Notes under the pieces: model-generated
Database searches by the model: none
Seen by the model: only the letters and a program-made list of their open reading frames with translations
Told to the model about the DNA's origin: nothing
In this document: piece by piece, positions 35,647 to 41,717 of the stretch
Numbering within the stretch: position 1 is the first letter of the stretch
How the letters are laid out: each line of letters opens with the position of its first letter
NCBI GenBank assembly: GCA_013151935.1
Contig: JAADHI010000124.1
Span: forward strand, 1-41,717
Source of the DNA: Candidatus Manganitrophaceae bacterium
Lineage (GTDB): Bacteria > Nitrospirota > Nitrospiria > SBBL01 > JAADHI01
Length of the DNA stretch: 41,717 bases
Direction of reading: 5' to 3'
Program-made: the position numbers and the translations under genes

Positions 35647-35685
35647 GTTTCCAAATGAAACACCAGAATCGTTTCATTTGGAAAC
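35647..35685. promoter_or_regulatory. Paired dyads, probable activator-binding sites for a sigma-54 promoter
   Basis: Two 15-bp blocks, GTTTCCAAATGAAAC (35647-35661) and GTTTCATTTGGAAAC (35671-35685), are exact inverted copies of each other, nine bases apart. Each is itself a GTTTC-N5-GAAAC dyad. More GTTTCA half sites lie upstream at 35619 and 35640, 21 bases (two helical turns) apart. The block centre is about 110 bases before the expected start of the sigma-54 transcript, the usual place for enhancer-binding proteins. As RNA it could also fold, but it lacks a T run. Confidence 0.65.
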
Positions 35686-35749
35686 AATAGCATTGTATTC
35701 AAATCGTAATAAAACATATAAAACATTGATATTACAGCATAAAATATTT

Positions 35750-35766
35750 TGGCACGTTGATTGCTT
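35750..35766 (+). promoter_or_regulatory. Sigma-54 (RpoN) promoter, -24/-12
   Basis: TGGCACGTTGATTGCTT matches the consensus TGGCAC-N5-TTGCW exactly. The invariant GG (35751-35752) and GC (35763-35764) are ten bases apart. Transcription is expected near 35775-35777, about 50 bases before the ATG at 35825, which is preceded by AAGGAG. It needs RpoN and an enhancer-binding activator; candidate sites lie at 35647-35685. Confidence 0.85.
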
Positions 35767-35824
35767 AGGGAAGGGAGCATTACAAACAACAAAATAAACA
35801 GAGATTAAAAATAAGGAGAAAATT

Positions 35825-36082
35825 ATGATTCAACAAATCTTAGCCGTTGGTTTTGGCGTTCCCGCGGTGGCGCTTTTAACCTTAATCACTTTTTTATTCT
35901 TTAAAAACTTACGGGCCGAATTGCAGAGCCCTTTTAAGGAAGTCACGGCCGAATGGTTACGCTTCATGAGCCGTGGAATTCCGATTCCCGCAGACTATAA
36001 AAGAATTGAAGCACCCTACCAAGGCGAACCCGTACTGACACAAGCAGAACTTCAGGTTGAAAACAAGACGCAGGTTGCATAA
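35825..36082 (+). CDS. Small membrane-anchored protein of unknown function, sigma-54-controlled
   Basis: 85 residues that I do not recognise. One strong N-terminal membrane helix (about 3-27, ILAVGFGVPAVALLTLITFLFF) is followed by a hydrophilic tail with amphipathic KEVTAEWLRFMSRGIPIP and a Pro- and Glu-containing end. The ATG follows AAGGAGAAAATT. It is the only gene directly behind the sigma-54 promoter at 35750-35766. The layout (short, one helix, soluble tail) suits a small regulator or stress-responsive envelope protein, but no family evidence supports a function. No PEP-CTERM or sortase sorting signal is visible. Confidence 0.7.
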   Translation: MIQQILAVGFGVPAVALLTLITFLFFKNLRAELQSPFKEVTAEWLRFMSRGIPIPADYKRIEAPYQGEPVLTQAELQVENKTQVA

Positions 36083-36156
36083 TGGGATCAAGGTCCGCTT
36101 CACTTCAAAATCGCTGCAGTAAAACACCCCTGGCAATACTCGGGCGTGTGTATCAA

Positions 36157-36297
36157 GAGGAAGCGCTGATTCAGTCTGTTTTCGAATCAAGCACAGAAAA
36201 TAGTGTGCAACACGGGTTTCATTTCCCGAAAGCCTCTGTTTTTTTGAAATAAGTCATTTAAACGATCGCTGATTCGAGATTGAATCAGCGCTTCCTC
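36157..36297. repeat. 141-bp inverted-repeat element (MITE-like or structured RNA)
   Basis: The outer ends are perfect 17-bp inverted repeats, GAGGAAGCGCTGATTCA (36157-36173) and its complement (36281-36297). With a four-base gap the match continues inward to about 34 bases per arm (TCGAATCA against TGATTCGA). The centre holds small hairpins (GCAC/GTGC, CGGG/CCCG) and a TCTGTTTTTTT end that could pair with ACAGA as a terminator-like stem. There is no open frame in it. No clear target duplication flanks the ends. It fills most of the 371-base gap before the second thermonuclease. Confidence 0.6.
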
Positions 36298-36453
36298 AAT
36301 TCACACGACACACCCGCATTGGGATTTTTAAAACAGCCCATTTTTTATCGTTTTCTGCTTGTGCTCCCCCTTTTTTTCAAAATTAGACACAATAGACTTG
36401 ACCTGAATCAAAAGAACCGTTATCTAAAGGTCTATAAACCGAAGACCTTTAGC

Positions 36454-36969
36454 ATGTTTAAGCACATCAATAAAATAAAATACAGCCTGATCTGGAGTCT
36501 CTTCTTTTTTTTTCCAGCATATGCCGCTTCAGCAGAACCCCACTTTAGCTATTCCTTTACGGGAACCGTGATGGAAGTGCTTGAGGGAGATCTACTGGTC
36601 CTCTTGCACAAAGGTAAATTCGCACAGGTCCGTTTGTCAGACGTTGATTGTCCGGAAGAGGGACAGCCATTTTCAAAAGAATCGAAACAATTTTCAGCGA
36701 TGCTGGTTTTTTCGGGACCTGTTACCGTTCATGTAAAAGAGTTGAATACAAAGGGGCAGGCCGTTGGGGAAGTGGTGTTGATGGACAAGGGACTGAATCT
36801 CAATCGTGAATTGGTGAAGGCTGGCCTGGCCTGGTGGCGGTGGAAAAAAACGGACGATACGAGCTACGGGGATCTCGAAAAAGCCGCTCGTAAGAAAAAA
36901 ATTGGACTCTGGACATTAGAAAATCCGATACCGCCTTGGGAATTTCGCCTCAAAAAAGACGGTCACTAA
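36454..36969 (+). CDS. Secreted thermonuclease (staphylococcal nuclease-like), copy 2
   Basis: 171-residue SNase-fold protein with a signal peptide (KYSLIWSLFFFFPAYAASA, cleavage near residue 26). The catalytic set is kept: Arg of AQVRLSDVDCPE, Glu of CPEE and Arg of NLNRELVKAGLAWW. The conserved GDT of copy 1 is GDL here, so one metal-site residue neighbour differs. It shares the LNREhVKAGhAWW and PIPPWEFR-type ending with copy 1 at 17157 but is clearly diverged elsewhere, so this is not a recent duplication. I start at the ATG 36454 and not at a TTG at 36280, which would place 58 non-signal residues first and overlap the repeat element. Convergent with the kinase gene, nine bases apart. Confidence 0.85.
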   Translation: MFKHINKIKYSLIWSLFFFFPAYAASAEPHFSYSFTGTVMEVLEGDLLVLLHKGKFAQVRLSDVDCPEEGQPFSKESKQFSAMLVFSGPVTVHVKELNTKGQAVGEVVLMDKGLNLNRELVKAGLAWWRWKKTDDTSYGDLEKAARKKKIGLWTLENPIPPWEFRLKKDGH

Positions 36970-36978
36970 ACAAAGCCC

Positions 36979-39081
36979 CTATTTTTCTGACAAGGGGAGT
37001 TCAACCGTGAACGTACTGCCTTTACCTTCTTCGCTTTCCACTTTAATTTTCCCGCCGTGTGCCTTGACAATTTGCTGACACTGAAACAAACCGATGCCCC
37101 ATCCGGCCGCTCGTGTCGTGCGCAGGGGTTTAAATAATTTTGTGGAAATAAATTCTTCCGACATACCACAACCCTCGTCACTAACGGAAAAATAAACCCG
37201 CTCATGCTCTGAGTGGGTTTCGATCGTGACATTGCCTTCCTCTTTGCTCGCGTTACAGGCATTGATGATCAAATTTCTCAAAACATTCTCCAGCTGATCG
37301 GCGTCGGCGGTAAAACGAGGCAGATCACCAAAAATTGAGCAAATCCGCCCCTTTAAACCCAAAGCACCATCAAGCCCTGCAAGGGTTGCATCAACAAGAT
37401 CATTCAAATCTACCTCGGATCGCACCAGTACCAGCCCTTTTGCAACAACGGTGATATGCTTGATTAACTGATTCATTTTATCCACTGTATTTTCAATCGT
37501 TACAAAGGCATCTTTCTGAAAGTCTGGATTTGAACCGTGTTTCTCTACATTTTGAGCCAAGAGAGAAAGGGTCGAGGTGTAATTTTTGAGATCATGAAGA
37601 AAAAAAGACGAGAGCGTGTGGATGGCCTTCAACTCACGAACAACACCCAATTCCTCAATCAAGCGCACCCGCTCAATCTGACCCGCAGCTTGTCCCGCAA
37701 TGGTTGTCAGTAACTCCAAGTCATGTAAATCATATTTTTCATCCGTGATTTTTCGGCCCAGCGCCAAAATGCCAATCATCTGTGCATTCGAGTCAATCGG
37801 AATCCAGGCACTCACAGGGTTTGCATCAAAAAATGAAGGGGCACCCGAACGGATCTCGTCAAAAAGGACGTTTTTCTCTGTTAATTCAAAAGAAGTCCCT
37901 TTCTGCCTGATCGTTTTAATCAAGGTGCTGTCTTCAGACCATACACTGGGTGCTGTGGGGAAACCCCGTCGGCTGGCAAGATAAAAACGATCCCGCTCCT
38001 TGTCAAATAACCAGATCGCACTGTCATTTGTGCCAATGCTTTCCGCCAGCCAAGTCACCAGTGAGGGCAATAATTCGGGCAGAGATACTTTTGCACCCAC
38101 GGCACCGGTAAACTCCTGCCACTTATTTCGGTAGTCGTGTTTGTTTTTATAGAAATGCGTATTGATGAAATTTTGCATCTTCAACTTCAAGCCCTCGGAA
38201 AGCAGAAGGATGATCATCCCCAAAAGCCCAGCAAAGATAACAATGGGGATTAAGCGAATATAGGATGCATTACCAAAATGCTGTACACCCACAACCGCCA
38301 AACCCACAAGGGCCAAATAGATCCCGACTGAGAGTAGAGCGACAGATCTGTAAAGCACGTACCGGGATACAAAAAGATCAACATTGAGCAGTCTATGCCG
38401 GACCATTGAAAATGACAACAGAAAATAACACAAGATCACCCCGAAGGCGAATAACAGCGTAAAATCCATCGAGATTGAAGAAAAAAGAAGGACCTGTCCC
38501 GTACGGTAGATCTCGAAAGCAACGATCCCCCCTGAACCCAGAATCATGTACTTGATTTGGTAACGAGTCCCGCCAGAAGATGCACGAAAAGTTTGCTCTA
38601 AATTCATCAAAATAAACACGAGCACAACGAGGTAAAGAACGAAAAAGACAGAAGCTGTGAGATTTATTTTGAGCAAGTCGGGTTTTAAGCCGATCACTGA
38701 AACCTCACTAAAAAGCGGAAACGCCAAAAAAGAAAAGGAAATAATAAAATAAAGACTGAGCCAGAAACGATTTTTGCGAAAGACTTCGACCTCGTCTATA
38801 CGCGCAAACGTCATTGTAAAGAGCAACCAGCCACCTCCCAGGAGTATTCCTCCAAAGATCATCACCTTTCCCAAGATAAGAATCTGATCAGCGCTGGAAG
38901 AGAGAGAAATCATCAAAACAGCCAACTCTTGGCAAACAAGCCCAATGATTCCGATCGAAAACCCAAGATTTGTAGGACGCTTCAAGCCTTTTAATCCCAC
39001 AAAGGCTGCGAGAGAAACGCCGAAGAGTATGCTGATCACTTGAGGAAGGATGTGCAGTAACACAGAGTCCAAAATAAACAA
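36979..39081 (-). CDS. prsK: PrsK-like membrane sensor histidine kinase
   Basis: 700 residues. The N-terminal half has about eight to ten membrane helices (10-300) of the type seen in PrsK, the kinase of the PEP-CTERM/exosortase A regulatory pair. A GAF domain follows (about 320-475). The phosphoacceptor H496 lies in an unusual HDLKNYTSTLSLLAQNVEKH box, typical of PrsK and unlike the common HExxxP. The ATPase core has NVLRNLIINACNAS (N box), DEGCGM (G1) and GWGIGLFQCQQIVKAHGG (G2). PrsK acts with PrsR, a sigma-54 activator. No such regulator, exosortase or PEP-CTERM protein is in the window. The start is TTG (39079-39081) with a poor ribosome binding site. Confidence 0.8.
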   Translation of the reverse strand: MFILDSVLLHILPQVISILFGVSLAAFVGLKGLKRPTNLGFSIGIIGLVCQELAVLMISLSSSADQILILGKVMIFGGILLGGGWLLFTMTFARIDEVEVFRKNRFWLSLYFIISFSFLAFPLFSEVSVIGLKPDLLKINLTASVFFVLYLVVLVFILMNLEQTFRASSGGTRYQIKYMILGSGGIVAFEIYRTGQVLLFSSISMDFTLLFAFGVILCYFLLSFSMVRHRLLNVDLFVSRYVLYRSVALLSVGIYLALVGLAVVGVQHFGNASYIRLIPIVIFAGLLGMIILLLSEGLKLKMQNFINTHFYKNKHDYRNKWQEFTGAVGAKVSLPELLPSLVTWLAESIGTNDSAIWLFDKERDRFYLASRRGFPTAPSVWSEDSTLIKTIRQKGTSFELTEKNVLFDEIRSGAPSFFDANPVSAWIPIDSNAQMIGILALGRKITDEKYDLHDLELLTTIAGQAAGQIERVRLIEELGVVRELKAIHTLSSFFLHDLKNYTSTLSLLAQNVEKHGSNPDFQKDAFVTIENTVDKMNQLIKHITVVAKGLVLVRSEVDLNDLVDATLAGLDGALGLKGRICSIFGDLPRFTADADQLENVLRNLIINACNASKEEGNVTIETHSEHERVYFSVSDEGCGMSEEFISTKLFKPLRTTRAAGWGIGLFQCQQIVKAHGGKIKVESEEGKGSTFTVELPLSEK

Positions 39082-39197
39082 TTATCTCACAGAAAGAAAA
39101 ACCCGGACAGAGCGCTTCAAAACTCAGCCCCGATTGGATCCGGGTAAATATTCATACAAAAAAGGAGACACCTGCTTAATACACCTTTAAAGATATA

Positions 39198-39398
39198 TCA
39201 AGCGCATACACAGCAGAATCCCCACGAGGTATAAGGACGGAAACCCGAATAATGTCCCCATCGGTCCGACCCTTCGTAAGAGAAGTCCTCTATCTCAACA
39301 ATTTCCCAACCACCGTCTGGTAGACAATTTTTTGGACTGCGATAGGTCTCAACCCAAAAGGGATATGCACTCAAATATTTTTGGCCCTGACTTCTCAT
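39198..39398 (-). CDS. Doubtful small gene, 66 residues
   Basis: An open frame from ATG (39396-39398) gives a product rich in aromatic residues, with WEIVEIEDFSYEGSDRWGHYSGF in the middle and a FCCVCA end. No family is recognised. The ribosome binding site is weak (AGAGAT about 10 bases upstream) and no promoter is clear. It is in the 5' region of the kinase gene on the same strand. It could be a short secreted or metal-binding peptide, the remains of a longer gene, or chance. Confidence 0.3.
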   Translation of the reverse strand: MRSQGQKYLSAYPFWVETYRSPKNCLPDGGWEIVEIEDFSYEGSDRWGHYSGFRPYTSWGFCCVCA

Positions 39399-39490
39399 TT
39401 TTAAATATCTCTAAAATCACTCCCTATTCAGTGTAGCAAATTACCAGAGATACGAGAGAAATCGTGCAAAGAATACGGATAAACGACAAA

Positions 39491-39519
39491 TTGTAACCCA
39501 TGCATTAGAACGATACAAT
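39491..39519 (+). promoter_or_regulatory. Sigma-70-type promoter of the fau-folD-panB operon
   Basis: TTGTAA (39491-39496) and TACAAT (39514-39519) are exactly 17 bases apart. Transcription would begin near 39526, within the small CCCCTC/GAGGGG hairpin at 39520-39535. No other promoter is apparent before fau. Confidence 0.7.
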
Positions 39520-39525
39520 CCCCTC

Positions 39526-39635
39526 AAATGAGGGGGGAGGATGTTCTATGTAAATCTACCGCGTCAAAGCTCCTCCGTTTTCTTGACAAGCCCTTTGGCA
39601 GCTTGCTAAGCTCGAAGCTTAATAAGGATCCTTCC
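39526..39635 (+). other. Structured 5' leader of fau (possible regulatory RNA)
   Basis: About 110 bases lie between the expected transcript start and the fau start codon. Pairing options include GGAGGA (39536-39541) with TCCTCC (39571-39576), AGCTT/AAGCT repeats at 39598-39620, and a self-complementary AAGGATCCTT that contains the fau ribosome binding site. 6S RNA genes commonly lie upstream of fau homologues in proteobacteria, but this leader is shorter than known 6S RNA and I could not build its fold. Treat as a candidate. Confidence 0.4.
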
Positions 39636-40232
39636 TTGCCACACGAAGCAGAGAAAAAATCGATCCGAAAAAAGTTGCAACTTGAACGACGGGGAATTGG
39701 CGCGACAGAACGACATAGAAAAAGTCAGGCCATTATGGCCTTCTTACTGCAACTTGATCCTTTTCGAAAAGCACGAACCATACAACTTTACCTTTCATAT
39801 GCAACAGAAGTCGAAACAAGCCCCATATTCCATTTCGCGCGCCGCAAAAATAAACAGATCGCCGTGCCGATACTGGATAGGGCACATTGTGCATTGCAGT
39901 TTTCTGAATTGAATACCTTAAGCCCCCATATGCTCGAAAAAAGCCCCCTCGGCATTTCTCAGCCCCGTCTGGAGTTTCAAAAAAAAATCGATCCGAAAAC
40001 CATCGACCTTTGGATTATTCCCGGACTTGCATTTGACCCTCAAGGCAACCGTTTGGGTTACGGAAAGGGATATTACGACCGTGCCCTTCAAAATATACAA
40101 CAACCCGTACTCGGACTTGCATTTGAGATACAGATCATTCCCCATCTGCCTGTTGAGACAAGGGATGTCCCAGTAGACTATATTATTACGGAAAAACGTA
40201 CCATCGTATGTAAGGGAGGCCGCACCACGTGA
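39636..40232 (+). CDS. fau: 5-formyltetrahydrofolate cyclo-ligase
   Basis: Converts 5-formyl-THF to 5,10-methenyl-THF with ATP, returning a storage folate to the one-carbon pool. The 198-residue protein begins with the basic KKSIRKKLQLERRGIG helix. Family motifs are QLYLSYATEVETSP (substrate side) and the ATP-site stretch LWIIPGLAFDPQGNRLGYGKGYYDRAL (about 128-154) with the hallmark GxGxGYYDR. The reading frame extends upstream to 39528, but I choose TTG at 39636-39638. It lies seven bases after AAGGA and just before the conserved helix, which leaves the upstream part as leader. Its stop overlaps the folD start (GTGA). Confidence 0.9.
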   Translation: MPHEAEKKSIRKKLQLERRGIGATERHRKSQAIMAFLLQLDPFRKARTIQLYLSYATEVETSPIFHFARRKNKQIAVPILDRAHCALQFSELNTLSPHMLEKSPLGISQPRLEFQKKIDPKTIDLWIIPGLAFDPQGNRLGYGKGYYDRALQNIQQPVLGLAFEIQIIPHLPVETRDVPVDYIITEKRTIVCKGGRTT

Positions 40233-41092
40233 ACACAGTAAAAATTGATGGCAAAATGATCGCACAAACCCTGCGAGAAGAAATTAAAGAAGCCGTCCAG
40301 AAAAAAACGACAAAAAAGACACCAGGACTTGCCGTCATCCTCGTGGGAGAGGATCCCGCATCAAAGATTTATGTGCGGAACAAACGAAAAATGTGCGACG
40401 CCGTGGGGTTTTACTCCGAGCAATACACCCTCCCCGCAGACAGTTCAGAATCGGAGGTCATGCACTTGGTCGAGGATTTAAATCAGAACCCAAAAATTGA
40501 CGGTATTTTAGTTCAATTGCCCCTTCCGAAACACATTGAATCGAGACGGGTTTTAGATACCGTCAGCCCCGAAAAAGATGTTGACGGCTTTCATTATTTG
40601 AATGTTGGAAAGCTGGTCGCGAATCGCCCTGGTTTTGTGTCCTGCACACCCAAAGGGATCATTGAATTATTGGATCGTTCTAACATCGAAATTGCGGGTA
40701 AAAATGCCGTCGTGGTGGGCAGAAGCGACATCGTTGGAAAACCCATCGCCTTACTCCTGCTGCATCGGAATGCAACCGTCACGATCTGTCATTCTAAAAC
40801 AAAAGACTTGGAAACAATTTGCCGACAAGCAGACATCCTCGTTGCCGCCATTGGCAGAGCACAATTTATTACAAAAAACATGGTCAAACCCGGTGCAACC
40901 GTCATTGATGTCGGGATCAACCGTCTGCCCGATGGTCGTCTCGTGGGCGATGTGGATTATGAACCCGTGTCCAAAATCGTCGGTGCGATCACACCCGTGC
41001 CCGGAGGGGTTGGCCCTATGACCATCGCCATGTTGCTTTCAAACACTTTGCAGTCCGCAAAATGGGCTGAGAAAAATCGCACAAAAAAATGA
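40229..41092 (+). CDS. folD: Bifunctional methylene-THF dehydrogenase / methenyl-THF cyclohydrolase
   Basis: Interconverts 5,10-methylene-THF, 5,10-methenyl-THF and 10-formyl-THF with NADP(H). The 287 residues match the family. The catalytic YxxxK is Y48/K52 (KIYVRNKRK); Q96 in VQLPLP and D117/D119 in PEKDVDGFH complete the active site. [10 protein letters not shown] (163-172) is the NADP-binding loop. [13 protein letters not shown] marks the C-terminus. The start is GTG at 40229, nine bases after AAGGGAGG. It overlaps fau by four bases and panB by four bases (ATGA). Confidence 0.96.
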   Translation: MNTVKIDGKMIAQTLREEIKEAVQKKTTKKTPGLAVILVGEDPASKIYVRNKRKMCDAVGFYSEQYTLPADSSESEVMHLVEDLNQNPKIDGILVQLPLPKHIESRRVLDTVSPEKDVDGFHYLNVGKLVANRPGFVSCTPKGIIELLDRSNIEIAGKNAVVVGRSDIVGKPIALLLLHRNATVTICHSKTKDLETICRQADILVAAIGRAQFITKNMVKPGATVIDVGINRLPDGRLVGDVDYEPVSKIVGAITPVPGGVGPMTIAMLLSNTLQSAKWAEKNRTKK

Positions 41093-41717
41093 ACAAGAAC
41101 CGCATCACACTGCCCATCCTACAAAAGAAAAAGGAAAATGGTGAAAAAATTGCCGTGCTCACAGCCTATGATTTTCCTTTTGCAAAATTGGCAGATGAGG
41201 CCGGAATGGATATCATTTTGGTGGGCGATACCCTCGGTATTGTGGTACAAGGCAAAGAAAACACCTTGCCCGTCACCATGGATCAAATGGTCTACCACAC
41301 ACAGATGGTCTCGCGTGGGGTAAAACGAGCCCTTGTTCTCGCAGACATGCCTTTTATGTCTTATCAAAGCAGCAGAGAAGATGCCCTTAAAAATGCAGGT
41401 CGATTGATAAAAGAAGGCGGTGCAGCCGCTGTAAAGTTTGAGGGCGGCGCAAGTGTCGTCGACCGCGTCGAAGCCCTCACAAAATATGATATCCCCGTCA
41501 TGGCACACATCGGGCTCACCCCACAATCAGTTCACCGTATGGGAGGCTACAAGGTTCAAGGACGCGACAGCAAACAAGCCCAACAACTGATCAAGGATGC
41601 CAAACAACTTGAATCCGCAGGAGCCTTTTCAATTGTGCTTGAGGGCATCCCCAATGCCCTTGCCCAATCCATTACAGCGGCCATTCGCATTCCCACGATC
41701 GGCATCGGGGCAGGCCC
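41089..41717 (+). CDS. panB: 3-methyl-2-oxobutanoate hydroxymethyltransferase, 3' end beyond the window
   Basis: First committed step of pantothenate (and so coenzyme A) synthesis: it adds a hydroxymethyl group from 5,10-methylene-THF to 2-oxoisovalerate. 209 residues are visible. The Mg2+ ligands D47 (LVGDTLG), D86 (LADMPFMSY) and E118 (VKFEGG) are present, as is the catalytic-type E185 in VLEGIP. The text ends in IPTIGIGAG, the conserved stretch before the last third of the protein. The ATG overlaps the folD stop. Placing it behind folD couples it to its cofactor supply. Confidence 0.95.
   Translation, partial: MNKNRITLPILQKKKENGEKIAVLTAYDFPFAKLADEAGMDIILVGDTLGIVVQGKENTLPVTMDQMVYHTQMVSRGVKRALVLADMPFMSYQSSREDALKNAGRLIKEGGAAAVKFEGGASVVDRVEALTKYDIPVMAHIGLTPQSVHRMGGYKVQGRDSKQAQQLIKDAKQLESAGAFSIVLEGIPNALAQSITAAIRIPTIGIGAG

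Overview
The window reads as chromosomal core sequence of a Gram-negative bacterium, most like a deltaproteobacterial or related lineage. Moderate GC, densely packed genes with many 1-4 nt overlaps, a two-subunit glycyl-tRNA synthetase, the order recO-glyQ-glyS-ppdK (as I recall from Geobacter-type genomes), a GlnD nitrogen sensor, an RND metal-efflux system and a sigma-54-type promoter all fit this. Several genes start with TTG or GTG behind good ribosome binding sites. I see no phage, IS transposase, CRISPR array, rRNA or tRNA.

Layout. 1-3805 (minus): the start of an NAD-dependent epimerase cut by the window edge, a secreted alpha-carbonic anhydrase and glnD. 3944-9672 (minus): a complete seven-gene Mrp/Mnh Na+/H+ antiporter operon (mrpABCDEFG) with a strong promoter that overlaps a palindromic operator. 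9966-16947 (minus): recO, glyQ, glyS, a decayed small gene pair and ppdK. 17157-19698: a secreted thermonuclease, a thioredoxin-like [2Fe-2S] ferredoxin and a class I fumarase. 19837-22428 (minus): a three-part protein joining a Gfo/Idh/MocA dehydrogenase, a helix-turn-helix-like linker and a radical SAM domain, divergent from an 82-residue orphan gene. 23288-25294 (plus): a secreted dienelactone-hydrolase-like enzyme and an AlkC-type DNA glycosylase. 25561-31302 (plus): a CusCBA-type copper/silver efflux operon. 31558-35564 (plus): an oligopeptide ABC permease, a half-size EamA transporter and a fused OppD-OppF ATPase. 35640-36300: a sigma-54 promoter with paired upstream dyads, an 85-residue membrane protein and a structured inverted-repeat element. 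36454-39081: a second thermonuclease and a PrsK-like histidine kinase. 39491-41717 (plus): a folate/pantothenate operon (fau-folD-panB) behind a sigma-70 promoter and a leader of about 110 nt.

How the genes work together. FolD makes the 5,10-methylene-THF that PanB consumes, and Fau returns 5-formyl-THF to the same pool. The Mrp complex needs all seven subunits, and all seven are present. CusC, CusB and CusA form one envelope-spanning pump, and the three methionines of the Cu(I)/Ag(I) relay are kept in CusA. PrsK-family kinases normally signal to sigma-54 activators. A sigma-54 promoter with activator-like sites lies about 3.3 kb upstream of the kinase start codon, so the two may belong to one circuit, although no response regulator gene is in the window. 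The most unusual protein is the dehydrogenase/radical SAM fusion; the most unusual noncoding DNA is 35640-36300.
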